Below are positions 14,505 through 27,275 of a stretch of 64,000 bases of DNA, one piece after another; the first letter of the stretch is position 1; every line of letters begins with the position of its first letter. The stretch is from positions 310,001 through 374,000 of the forward strand of contig VXAZ01003890.1 in NCBI GenBank assembly GCA_013399875.1, in the 5' to 3' direction. This stretch comes from Gymnorhina tibicen (lineage: Eukaryota; Chordata; Aves; Passeriformes; Artamidae). The position numbers and the translations under genes were made by a program. Under the pieces are notes generated by a model, which worked only from the letters and a program-made list of their open reading frames with translations, was not told the DNA's origin and searched no databases.

Positions 14505-14672
14505 AGAAGTTGTCCAGAGAGGTTGTGCTTTCTGCATCCCTGGAGGTTTTTAAGGCTTGACTCAATAAAGGCCCAAACAACCTCCCCTGATTCCAGAGCT
14601 GACCCTGCTTTGAGTAGGAAGCTGGGTTACAGAGCTCCTGAGGTCTTTTCTAGGCTGAATTATCTTATCATC
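14505..14672 (+). mobile_element. CR1 LINE 3' end, 5'-truncated
   Basis: The sequence follows the CR1 3' region in the sense direction: 'catccctggaggtttt', then 'agagctgaccctgctttgag', then a decayed terminus reading 'gaattatcttatcatcc' in place of the ATTCTATG octamer repeats. It is about 170 bp long and non-coding. Divergence from the canonical CR1 tail indicates an old insertion. Orientation is plus, opposite to the copy at 8920. Confidence 0.9.
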
Positions 14673-17600
14673 CTTTTATTTTCTAGTACTAATTAAAGCG
14701 AAACAGTACCAAATTATGAGCAAGAGAATTTATGCAATTACTTACTGGTCCCTTGGTATTGCTAATGAGTGCAGAAACATAAAAGATCCCCCACTCCCCA
14801 GAGGATGTTGGAGATGGATCTAAGGAGAGGATGGCTCATATGCAGGGCATGATTCTTCAGGGGTTTAGCAGCATCAGTCCCCACTCAGTGCACCAAAGAC
14901 CCAAGGCTTTCTGCTATGCTTTTCACATCCACCCTACACACTCCCTTTTGCCACCGTAACTTTTGCTGTGAGATGCAGTAAAGTCTTCCTTTCGCCTCCC
15001 TGTCAATATTTATTGTGGATGTGTAATTTGAAGATCTTAAGATAATGAAATAAAATTCCTGTCTGCATTCATCAAGCCCGATATATCTGCAGCATAAAAT
15101 CTGAATACAGAACAACTTAAAACTACCAGAGGAGACAGCGAAATAGATGAACCTCTGTGTAATTGAATGAACAACTTCTTAGTCATAGCAGTGATGCCAG
15201 TGGGGAAAATGGATTGTGGCCTCCCAGGGGCCTCAGAGAAACCCTTTTTTGGCAATCACAGCTTCAAACAGCTTCAGGGCTGGCAAACGCCAAAGATTCG
15301 TCAGCAAACAATCTTTGTTTTCATACTACTACATCGAACATGTGGAAACACACTTGTGAAAAGTGTCATTTTAAGGGATTGTGTCCTTTTAAAGGAACAG
15401 TTTTATAAGTGAAGATCATTTTAGGTTTAAGGATTAGAAATGGTCTGCCAGGCTGAAGCTGCAGGAAGTGACTTATGGTTACTGCCTGGAAAATGCAGTT
15501 CACCTGAAAATAATTATCTTAGGATTGCTTAAGTATCACAGGCCCACGTGAACAGTCTTGATTAAGGCAGTTTTTAGGAGGTACATTGCAGGATATAGAG
15601 ATTTAAAGAAAAACTGTTTTCCCAGAGCTATCCACATGTTTTGCACAATCAGTCAGACCCTCCTTCTCCCTCCAGTATTATTTTGATACTGATGAATTCA
15701 TTTACATAAATTATTAGCTATTGAGTGGGGAGACAGAGTTTGAGAAGGAAAGGAAGGAAAGTGTCTCAGGAAATTCCTCTGGGATCACAGGGGGAGGCTA
15801 CCAGGAGAGAGTTGAAAATTGGGACAACTTAAATTAGTCATTGGCAACTGAGAAAGTAGAACAATACCCGAGACACATAGTGAAATGTGGAGGGAAAGGA
15901 AAAGAAATCTCTGGGTGCAGATACAAAGATCTGGGCCTGCGTTAGCAGAGAATTCTCAAGTCCTTAAGAGCTCAAAACACATAGCAAATTTAAGGGGAAA
16001 GAGAAACAAGAGTGAAAGTTTTGTTATTATTTTCTTGTAATAGCCAAAACAAGGAAAGGTATCTCACCTACCACGGATCAGAATAAATGAACTGCTATGG
16101 GGACAAAGGGAACAGTTTTAAACCATTCAGTTTGATTGCAGATGTCAACATCCCAAGCGGATTTGTAGTCTTGAGGCTGGAATCTTACTCGTGCTCTACA
16201 GAAGTGGGAGAGAAGCCAAGCACATCAGTGTCACATTGAAACCAGGGCCCTGGGGAAGCAATCCCTCCCAAGAAACTCCCACTGGATGCTGTACTGTGAA
16301 TCATGTGTGATTTATACTTGTGCTTTGATTACAGCTAGTTGGGAATTATTTTTAGCTTTCCATTCAGAAATCAAAATTCATCAGAAATGCCTTTTTGGTG
16401 TGTTTTTCAGTTTTTAAAAAATTTTTATTCTGCTCCCCTAGAACTTAGATGCTTGAGTGGAGCAGATCCTCAGGTAATATTTCTGAGCAAAACCAGAGAA
16501 ATGTAGAAAGGTGCAGAAAAACAGAGACAGTAATGATACCAACTGGAAACTAAGTTTAGAGGTAGATCTCAGACCAGCACTGTAAGCAAGCAAGTGAAAA
16601 TCTGAACCAAGATCCCTTCTACACCCAGGCTGGCCTGTTAGTTATTCTGATTTATGCAATATTTTTTTGTGAGGGTCTCTGTGGGCAGCTGACTGATTCT
16701 CATCATGTCATGAAGGGCTCTGAAGGACTTGCAGTGTTGTACACCATCACTTATCTGGAGAGTCTCTCCTAGCCATTTCTCAGCTGGAATCTCTTGTTTT
16801 GCTTATATCTGTTTTTGTTCAGTGTTTGACTTCAAACAATGACACACATCCTTCTAAAAATAAAAATAAGAAAAAAAAATTTAAAAAGAAAAAAAAAAGA
16901 AGGAAATACTTAGGTAGTCTAAGTCAACACAGACTCAGTAATTCATGGATTTATAGTTTCTCCCTCCAGCAATTCCCTTCCAAACACCCAAGAGGACACA
17001 AAAAATTACAAAGTGCCTACAGTCCCTTCCTTGTATTTAGAATCCCTCTAGCAAGGCTCTACATTTGCATTTTTTATCCCCTTCTGTCTGTTGTCTGATT
17101 GTGGTTGTAAAGGAGAAGACTGAGGGCTTGTGTTTGACTTCTAACTTCACCTCTGTGTGCAATCAGAAGTGTTTTTCAGGCACAAAGAACACAGGTAAAG
17201 TCTCATGTTTGCCTTTTGTTCCACATGAAAGAACAGCACACATCCCGTTGCTCATCAGTCAAGGTTATTCCTCTTGGCTGTCTGCTTGCTTCTCCCATTA
17301 CTTGTGCCTTAAACTCTACCTTAGTCACTTTCCTGAAGTTTAATGTGCCCCTGGTTTCTTTCCCTGCTTAACCCAGGATTGCCAAGGTGGCGATGTGGAG
17401 AGTTAGTGGTGGGCATGGTGCTTTCCAGTGACCCTGACTTCTGACACCCTCTGTCCTACCTGGTTTTGGCATAACAGAAATGTCACATCTGTACACACAT
17501 GCCCTTAGTTTAGCCCATGAAATATTAAGGGGTTATACAAGTATTAAAATTTACTTTCTGACACAGAAGGTGAGACCAAGATATAAAGGTGCAGTCAGCA

Positions 17601-20600
17601 ACTGTGCTCTTGGCAGTGCCATTCTCCTGAGCCCACGCTGGTTTGGCACTGCAGGAGGGCACCATGAGAACTTTATTTCAGGGAAGAATATGGTTTTGAA
17701 GTCCAAGTTTGTGCCAAGTCAGAATGAAACCCAACAAAAATATTGATAAGTTCCATGAATGAAAAGTTCAGAGAGAAATGAAAATTTTTTTCAGAACACA
17801 ACATCTTAGTTCAGACTTTCCATTTTTAATACACTGCAATTTTTTTTTCTTTTGGTCAGGACTAAGCACAGAATAGGAAATGAAAATCCCTTGTTTTCAA
17901 ATGTCAGAAATGGGACAGACTGACACTGCTGTCACACCTCTCCCCTTCTACACCTCCTCATCCCTTCCCAGATCATCCACATGAAATTTTGGCAAAAATA
18001 GATGAGATTTTCCATATGTGAAGTAGGTGACAAAAGCACCCACGCCAGGTTCTGATGAAATCCACTGTCATCCCAATCTGACATGACATTGCCAAGCAAG
18101 GTGATTGATCTGTAGGGTCTATCTTACAGTGACAACTGCAAAGTTGTGAGATCTGGATACCAACCAGAAAATGTACTGGTAGACTTAAAGCAGTGTGTCA
18201 GCAAGTCCTAAAGTTCTGCTTAGACCTGACAGCCTGTTATCAACTAAATCTTCGTATCATGCTTTGCTTCACAGGGACAGTGTCAGGGTGTGTCTGTGCT
18301 GGAGTTTGATGCTTTAAAAAGTGCATGGGCAGAACCACCAGAGTAGCAATTGTGCTGATGGAATGAGTTGCTGTTCCACAGCCAAGTGTCAATTGGGAAA
18401 ACTGCCACAGTCCTGCACTGCAGAGGTCTGAGTTTGAATATCTGAAGACCCAAAGCCTTTATGTTCTATTATTTTATATGTCCACAAGCACCTTTTAATG
18501 CAAAGCATTATCAAACGGGGCAACAGCTCTCTGAGTGCTTGGTCCTGACACAGGACTGCCATTTTTCCACCAGGGTTTGTCAGAAATGAGCGTACACAGG
18601 CTGTGGAGTGTATGGGCAGCCAACCCATCTGCTGCATGCTGGAAGTGTCAGCCTGTAGTGCAAATGCCCAAGACTTCCATACTTATTCTTGGGTTTTCCT
18701 GGATGAAAATCTGTGCAAATGCAGTTTGGGTGCCCTGCAAAGACATATGGAGCAAAAGCTGGCCCCTCTAGGAAGCATTTGTCATGCTAGGCACACTCTG
18801 CAGGGATGTTCAGCACGTACCCTGAGTTTATACTCACTCTGCTCTGTGTCTACCCAGACAGCAGCACCTTTCCTGATAGAGTGACCAGATACAGAGCCTT
18901 GCAGATCTCCTTCAGTTAGCTCCTGGTCAGCTGGGCTGCTGGGTGACTTCCACCAGCCAAGGTGAAGCAAACACAAACAGGGATGGAACATGAGAGGCAG
19001 TGCAGAGACACAAGAGTGCAGGAGGGCTGAAGCTCATGAACTATGGCACAACAAACCAGTGGGTTCCCTTTTGTTAAACTCTCCTCTGAGACCTCCAGTA
19101 TTGCATCTCTGCCATTATCTCCTATTCCTGTGATTGCTTGCCTATCCCATCCTCTTCTCCCGGATTTCTTCTCCCTCCCATCTTACTGTCCCTTCACGTG
19201 TGCCTTTGCTTCTCCCTTCTTAAACCACTTGTGCCTGCTGTCTCTTTCTTTCCTATGCTGGAAACCAGGCAGAGCATCTGATTTCTCCCAGATAACCCCA
19301 TCCAGAACAGCTTGGGCACTTGAGATCCAGGGATGTGTTGCAAGGCCACCTTGAGGACAGTGTGTCATCGAGCTTTCCCTCAGTAAGAAGTACCTTGCTG
19401 GTTAGGAAACCCTGTTCTGCAGCATTATATTTGACTTAGATTGTCTGTGAGGGGCAATCTGTGTCCCTCTCTGTTGGGGAATCGTTTTGGGAATGGACTG
19501 TCTCCCTGTCTAATGCAAGCTCATCTTGCTGTCCCAGACTCCTTGCTGCGGTCAGCAGCTGTTTGCCAGCGGGAACAGCTTCTTCATGGACATTTTGGGA
19601 GACAGTGGTTGAGAAAAAAGGTCTGCCAATCTGTTCCGCTGGCCACTTGTGAAGGTCCTGAAGATGAGAAAGGTCCTTCCAAAGGAGAAAGTCTCATCTT
19701 ACACAAAGCTGTTCTCAGAGCCTTTCAGAGAGGGTTTTTCCCATTGAACAGGAACCAGGGACAGATCTGCCACTGAACTGTCAGTGCCACTTGCTCAGCA
19801 TTGCACTGCCAATCCATGCAGTTTCTCCACACTTGTGTCCACGCGGCACTTGCTTTTCTCCCTTGTTTTCATGGCTGTGTGCATTGACACTTCTTTGAAT
19901 TATGTGTTTCAAGGGGCATTGCTTAACAATTGCAAGGATATCTGTTTTCTGGGGGAAATTGTAGAACTGCCCCAAGTGTTTGCTGTGACCTTTTGGCTTC
20001 TGACAAATCTGTCAGTCATCTGTCTAGAGGGTAAATTGCTTCAGCATCCTTTTCATCTTTTGTTCAAAAGTAACTTTTTGAAAGCATTGCTGCATTGTCT
20101 GTGAACATTTACATCCTCAGTGACAGATGATGGAATTTCCAGAACTTCCTCTATTACTTCCTTAATAAGAAAAAAAATTTACAATGGAAAATGTGACTTT
20201 TTAAACTTTTTGAAGAATACTGGTCTCTCCCAAGGAGTTTTGGTTGGGTACACTGATGCTGGAGGGCAAATCTCAATTTCTATACCTACAGTCAGAAAAA
20301 ACGAAGATTAATCAGTTTACCAGAGGGTGGTTGGTGTGAGGTAGAGGAAAGAAAAAAACACACATGAAGGCCATGGAGCCAAACCACAATAGTTCATGAG
20401 ACAACTTCACTAGATGTTTTTCATGTGTTGAGGCATGGGAAAAGAAAATTCGGAATCTGGAATTCTGACTTCCAGAAAATCACAGTGAGATGCCAGGAGA
20501 AAAACTTCAACCCAATTGCAAAAGAGCTGTGTCTCATACAGTTTTTTTCCCTATGTTTTTCTTCCAAGCAACTGTTGCTGTGATGTACTAACATGATTGC

Positions 20601-23395
20601 TGCATTCAGTGTGACTCCAGCTCCAACAGCTTCTCTTGTGAGTAAGCATGAGTAGGAGCAATGTTTAATTTCTCTGTGACCATGCAACATTTAACAACCT
20701 TCTAGCACACTGAGCAGGAAGAGTGAGCTGTACTTGGTGTTCTGAAGTATTTTGGTGCAGGCTGCTTTTCTACACAGGTAGGTTGATAGTGTGCAACCTT
20801 TCTAAGAATTTAGCTGTTGAATTTAAAAAAAAAACCCATTACAAACAGCAGGGAGGCACTCATGTCAGACTCTCATCGTTTTTAGTACCTGTCATTGTTA
20901 ATTGAATGGTAAAAGTTACTTCAAGGGTCCTAGCAGCCACTGGAGCCTATCCCTCCTTCTCCATCCATCCATTCCTCTCACCCCCTGCTCTGTCATTCCC
21001 AATGCAAAGAAGAAAGTGTTTGGTGACACAAGAGCAGGTATGAAGGTAGGGTGGGACTGGCAGCTCTCAGCAGTGAAGGACCTCCATCAGTAGGGAATAC
21101 GGGAGAGTGGGGACAGCAGGAAAGGGAAAGATGAAGTGATCCTATTTATAAATGTATTCCCCCACTCCCTGTCTGTACTATGCAGATATCTCAGCAGCGC
21201 AGATGGATCTGCATACTGATGAAGACATGGGGCATCTATGAAAAATGCTGGATCTGGCTGAGCTCCCTGCAGGCACAGGGTCTGCCTTCTCTTCTATTAG
21301 AGCCCAACACACTTGCATTTTTCAAAGCTTGGACACGCATGCCAGGTTTTGGTGCTGCTTTGTGACTTTGCTTCTGCCTAAGAGCAAGACCCAGTTTCCA
21401 CTTCAGCAATCAGATAAAAGAGTGCAAAGTGACTGAACAAGAGACTGAACCTACAAGCAAGAGGTAACTTCAAATCAGCTCATCAGTAGGCAATGAGAAT
21501 AGGGGAAAATGAGTATCACTACAAAAAGGCCATGTAAATCACCAGCCAGGATGCCTGGAGAAAGCCAGCTCTGTCAAATATAAGAGATCAGTTTGCTGAG
21601 GTGCCTGGAGGGTTGTAGAGAAAAATCTGGGCAATTCCTCAAAGCCAAGGCTTTATGCTACACCAGCACTGAGAGGAACACAGTGGGGTTACCGTGGTTT
21701 CTTTCACAGTGTCTACATCTGACAGTGCCATATGAATACCAGTGAAGTGGCACAATACCCCATGGAGGTAGGTGTGAGAAATCACACCTTTCATTACAGA
21801 CATCAAAGAATCCAGACGGTCAAGGATTTTTGGTTCCAAGGTACCAAACAATGCTTTCTCCAGAGCCAGCAGGAGATGTGGGTGTCCAGCTTCCCCCAAT
21901 ACCAGGCACTCAGTAGCTGGCCTGAGATCACACCACAAACCAGTGACAGATCTGTTCAAAGCTCAGGACTTATGACTCTCAGACCACCTGCTCTTCCTGT
22001 AAGATAATCCTACCCTGTAGTCTTGTGCCAAAGTATTTTGAGAAGGAAAATGACCTGGAAGGGCAAGGTCTGTGCCACTTGAAATTTTGAGAGACTGGGA
22101 TGATAAATATTAGGGTCTGAAAACTCCTCAAAGGTCCCTCTTTAATATGCTAGCACAGATGGAGTGATCTCCTGGAGGCCAGTGCAACTGTGATCCTTGA
22201 TGAGCTCCTTGGACATTTAAGCTTCCCTTATTTCTTTCTTATCCACGACAGACTTAGTGCCCTTTCCAAAATGGGTCTTATGCCAGCTCCTGGTAAACAA
22301 ATTGCTGTGCTGCAAGAAACATTGTCACATCTGACTGCAGAGAGCCAGACAGAAGCCAAAGACCTGAAGACTCAGAAACCTCTTAGGAGATCTTCCTGGA
22401 ATGGAGGAAAATTTGCACCACAGTAAGCCAAAGCAGAAGCACTGGGTCAGCCTGGCTCTGCAGCTGTCAGGGCTGCAAAGCTGTTTTCAACTCCCCATGT
22501 GAGGGAGGACCCCTGCCAGAGCAGGGGAGCACCATGAACCCAGGGTCCCTCCTTTCCACCCCTGATGCTGGCTTGCTCCAAGCCACCCTGTCAGAGCAGA
22601 CACATGGCTAACACAGCAGCATTCCTGCCTTGAGCAGTGCCCAAGAACCACAAGAGCAAATCTACCTTTGTTTGTAGAGTGAGCCACTTGAAATAACAGC
22701 CAGGGAGATCTAGAGAAAGGTTTTGATCTTTCCTTCCTGGCATGGACCAGACATTGCTGCCAGTATAGACTGTTCACCCCTATCAGCATGATAGATGCTC
22801 CTGCAAGAAACACAGTTTTAGCTGTTTTAGTACATATCTGCCATCACCATCTGCTATTTGTTGGCATGAATGTGTACTATAAGGAAACTAGGTTCAAGAA
22901 TAAAAAAAAAAGGCCTCACCAACCTTTCAGAAATTTAAGTTCATTCGAAGGTTTGGATTTGGTGTTTTTTCAAACATCGGATAGGCTCACACAAAGCACA
23001 AAATGTCTTCTGTTCTTGTGTTTTTATGATCTCTTCTTTCCTTTTATTGCTGAGCATTGTTATTGCTAGAGATCTTCAGACAAGGGTTCTGTCCTTACCA
23101 TAAGCACTAGGAACTCAGTTAACTTGGTAGGATAGTCCTTGCAAGGTGTAGGAGACCTTCTGAAGATGAGCATGAGATTTTTCAGATGATGTGCTTGAAA
23201 GAGTCTCACTGTATTCTTGACTAGAACTTTAGTCTTTCTTCTTCTCTCACTGGGGTTTTCTGTCCCAGTTAACCCGAGGCAGCTAAAGAGGGCCCTGAAC
23301 AGAAAACCATCCACAGGAACATGAGAGACATCAAATAGACTCACCCCTCCCTGAAAGTAATAACACAGAAGTTTTGTGTGCAGCATTAGTGAGCA
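14673..23395. other. Non-coding DNA, no gene recognised
   Basis: Unique sequence with only an A-rich low-complexity patch (16855-16906) standing out. Frames of about 100 codons occur on both strands (for example plus 19441-19776) but overlap one another, show no domain and are within chance expectation. No transposon is recognised. Confidence 0.55.
16855..16906. repeat. A-rich low-complexity tract
   Basis: About 50 bases composed almost entirely of A with scattered T and G. It gives the lysine-rich run in the overlapping short frame and carries no coding signal. Confidence 0.85.
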
Positions 23396-23453
23396 ATATT
23401 TGTAGAGTGCTTTGAAGTTAGAAAGCACTATATAAATGCTAAGTATTATTAAC
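23396..23453 (+). mobile_element. Ancient MIR-like SINE/LINE tail remnant
   Basis: The segment 'tgtagagtgctttgaa' followed by 'gcactatataaatgct' and 'aagtattatta' resembles the conserved 3' tail of old amniote interspersed repeats (a 'gctttga...ctatataaatgc...tattatta' pattern). Only the tail is recognisable. The family call rests on memory of the pattern, so the element class is tentative. Confidence 0.5.
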
Positions 23454-24221
23454 TACATGAATCAGTCATCTTCAGAGAAATATAACACTGCTAAAGATGG
23501 GAGAGACGTGTCTTTCTTTCTTAATGATAACCAACCCAAAGTTATTAATAAAAATTACATTTAAAAATAGATCAAATGATTTCCCCATCCCATGATAATC
23601 CCTCTGATTGCCCCCATGTTTCAGTTCACTGTATCATCTCAGAGATCAAAGGATGTGTCTGAGGCTGGCAAACCAATCCCACAAAGAAGAAAACATTCTG
23701 CTGTAGATAAACAAAATACAATTTCCAGATAACATCACGGTGCTGATCAAAATAGCTGCTTTTCCAATTAGATTTCAAAGAATTCTTAATTGTTATTGAT
23801 TTAATCTGGAGATGTGCAGATTTTTCCACTTAGGAACCTGTTTCACAGGGAGCTCATTACCCTGGGGATTTCAGTTACAGACAGGTTTTAGTAAGCAGCA
23901 ACAGCCTGGCTGTCAGACAGGTGACAATAAAAAGGGAATCTGTCCAGATCCAGGAGACAGTGCTATTTGTGCTTCTGTTTCCTGCAGTAATTTAGAGCAC
24001 ATAGCCTTATCCATTATGAAATGGCAGCAGACCTCACATCTGCATAAAGGCACTTGCCTTTAAGCTGTAATAGGCAGACCTCTTAAATAAAAACTACCTT
24101 ATCTATCTACCTAGTCATCACCTCAGTGTTTCCTTCTGCTTTTATACTTATTAATTCAGACCATGGGGCTCTGGCCTGAAGCTTCTTCTTTCTATTCCCA
24201 CATCAGATGCTCATTTTCAGC

Positions 24222-24245
24222 ATATATATATATATATATATATAT
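24222..24245. repeat. (AT)12 microsatellite
   Basis: Twelve uninterrupted AT dinucleotides. The tract is long enough to be length-polymorphic in a population. Confidence 0.95.
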
Positions 24246-27184
24246 TTGCGTTTTGCTGTGCAGAAAAAAAAATAAATAGAGAATTCTATAATGTCTGCTG
24301 GGCTGCCATTTTAAAGTCAGGCAGAACAGCAGGGTGTGGGAAGAAGGGAGGTAAATTGGGACTGATGTTCCACAGACAGGTGACGTTTTGGAGCAGAACA
24401 ACAGGAGATGGCTTCCTGTCAAACAGCACTAAGAGGCGGAAGAATGAAAAATAGCCCCCCAAAGAAAATTGTTCTGTCCCAGGCAAACGACGGTGGAAGG
24501 ATTTGGAAAAGTGACAGTGGGGGACTTAATGCTGTCAGGTAGGTATGACAGTGTCAGGAAGACTGACTCAGGAAAGGTGAGTCAGAGCCAGCTGCCATCA
24601 GGAAAATAAGTGCCCGAGCCATGAGCAAGATCCGTCACTTGGTGCCTTCTTGCAAGGCAGCTGTGCCACAGTCTGGCCTCAAAGCCCAGCTTTCTGTGCT
24701 CACCACGTCCTGCACGGACCGTGACGGGATGTGCTGGCAGGTGGGGACTCTGCTCTCAAGAGGAACAGGGAGGGCTTGGGTGAGAATCACCAGCAGACCA
24801 GGATAAAAGGTTAAGACTGGTGCCATCAGGGGAAAAAATGAAGAAGGTCTTGAAGAAGTCTGGAAAGCAATGAATGTTGTGGAGAGTGATGAGGAATGCA
24901 CCTTCCTGTTGTTTTAAAGCCCTGCACTGCGCTCAGCACACCAGGGTTGCTCTCCAGCACCATGGGGGCAAGGAGCTGATCAGTTCATCCTAAACCAAAA
25001 GATTGAAAGGAATAAAAACTTTCTCCATTGGGGCAAAAGCCAAATGTTAACTTTATGAGTTATTTCCTGTGATCCTGCATTTCTAGGATCCCTGCAGGAA
25101 AACGTGCCTGGATATCATACAAACCATCTATACTCAAAAATAGTATGAAAGGTGAATTTATGTATGGACTGATATGAAAATCTTGGAGGAAGGGAGAGTC
25201 CCATTTTTCTAAGAGGCTGAAGGCACCAGAAACACCCAGGAGGTTCTTTTCATTTTGGAATTCAATTTCCCAGAGGCTTTGAGAAGCACCAGAACATTTG
25301 GATGCCTGTGAGCAGGATCTATTTGTTCCAGATGCTGGACATTCAGGCTGATTTTGCTCACAAAAAAGAGATTGTTATGAACTAATTCCCAGCTCTGATT
25401 CCCAAGCAATTTCACCTAACCACAGCAAGCTTTTTCTCAAAAAAAAAAAAAGGTTTCTAAAAGTCTTGGTAAACATCAGCTATTTGATGATGAGGAAAAC
25501 AACTGACTTTGTAGGCAGCCATGCCAAAACCACATCTGTTAATGTCAGTGTTACATTTAGGTTAAATTTAGCCTAATCTCAAAACAATGGTTTTTTTCTC
25601 CATTACTGCATAGTAATGGTGTTTTATTAATAAAAGACATTGTAAAGGACATTTCCATGAGATGATAACATTAGGGGGCAGTCCTCAGCTAGCAGCCAGT
25701 CCTATGAGTTCATTGAACAGCTGTGTTTATATGGCGCTGTTTGCAAAATTTATGTTTGAGTTTGTTTTAACCTTACTTTATTGCTACTGGAGAAACAATA
25801 GATCTTTTCCATTACAAGTCATCGAGTGCCACATTAAAATGCAGCAGGAGGGGTGGAACTTTCTGTGCCCCTTCTCCCCGTAAATCTCTGGTGTTATATA
25901 TATGTATATTTTTCTTATAAACAGAAAAGCCCTGCACGGTCTGAGATGCTGCCTTCTCAATGAGCTGCCAGAACGGTATTGCATCCATCCAGGTTCTTAT
26001 TTTGCTTTTTCCCTGGGACTGCATGCCTGAACTTTTCACAGAAGGTGTGATGTCCTGTTTCTCAGTTCCCTAGGCAGGTCAGGCATGGTCATGACCCATT
26101 CACAGCAGGCAAACAAAATCCATACAAGTGCTTGTAGGGGGGGGCCCTTAGGCCTCCTGTATCCCTTCAGTGGGTAGGTGAACCAAAGACATTATTTCAA
26201 GCACCTCCTTCCTCATCTGTTTTTTGTCTCACGCCAATCCACCCCTGTTTATGAATTCTTATTTCCGACTTCCTGCAAGGGAACATCACCTCCTCCTCTA
26301 CCTTTTGTTTATCTGTCTCACTCCTGAGTCCACTGCAGAAACCAAATCTGCAGTTTAGGAGGAGAGCCTTTTGTGACTTTTCCCAGTTTGTTTTGGAAGT
26401 TTAACACCTTTTCCTTCAGAAATTGATCTGCACTCCAGCTCTTCCAAATTCTCCCAGTTATCCAAGCCTTTCTTTCCTTAATCATCCTATTCTCACCAGA
26501 GAGATCTGTTGCAGCAACCAGGTTGCTGCGTATGGTTCTGAGGGAGTGGTGCCCTGTCCTCCACGTGGACTCAGTGCTCTGACTGAGCTCCCCTGGACCC
26601 CAGGCCACTAACAGCCATCGCAGCTGTGCCTCAGCATCCCCAGCATCCCTGGTATGCCTAGATTTCGTGTTGTGGTGCTCCATGTACATCCTACCCTGAG
26701 AATCAGGAGTCCCAGCACAATTCAGATGCCCTGGACTGCTGTCAGCAGCTTCCCTGGTACCACAAATTATCTGCTGGATCAATGCCCTCCTAAGAAATAC
26801 AGCCATTCTTGGCATTGTCTCCTACAGGCTGAATGCCAATGCATAACACTTTCAGTTCTGCCACTGTGTCATCCTTGCTTCTCCCTGGCCCTGTCCTGCA
26901 TCTCTGGAAAACAGTCATCTTCATGGATGCACTCCATGTGCCCTTTCTTTGGATCCTGCTGGTTTCCCTCTGTATACCACCATCCCAAATTGAGATTCCT
27001 TAGTTCTACTTGCCTCTTTGTTATTCCTGGAGCCAGTTAACAAAATATTGCTGATAAAAAAGGGGAGAAAAAGCCCAAAGAAATGGCCTGTTTTCCCTTG
27101 CCTTGTGGTAAGATGACATGTTGTATCCATGGTCTCATTTGTGTCTGTTTGTATTTGCTAGTCCATTTACACATATGGGCAGGA

Positions 27185-27275
27185 ATTTTCATTTACAAAC
27201 AGGGAAACAGAGGCCAAAAATCTGGCTTGATTTACCAAATGTCCAAAGCAGGTGTGGAAATAGGAGCAATTCTCC
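27185..27275 (-). mobile_element. MIR-like SINE remnant
   Basis: The plus strand reads 'ttttcatttacaaacaggg' followed by 'aaacagaggcc', matching the antisense of the MIR-type core ('cattttacagatggggaaactgaggc'), then drifts through a degraded equivalent of the 'gtcacacagcaggt' segment. The element is highly diverged and the boundaries are approximate. Confidence 0.4.

Noticed and set aside
26318..26815. 165-codon minus-strand frame
   Set aside because: One of the longest frames outside the repeats, but it has no recognisable domain, internal repeat or splice context, and one or two frames of this length are expected by chance in 64 kb on six frames.
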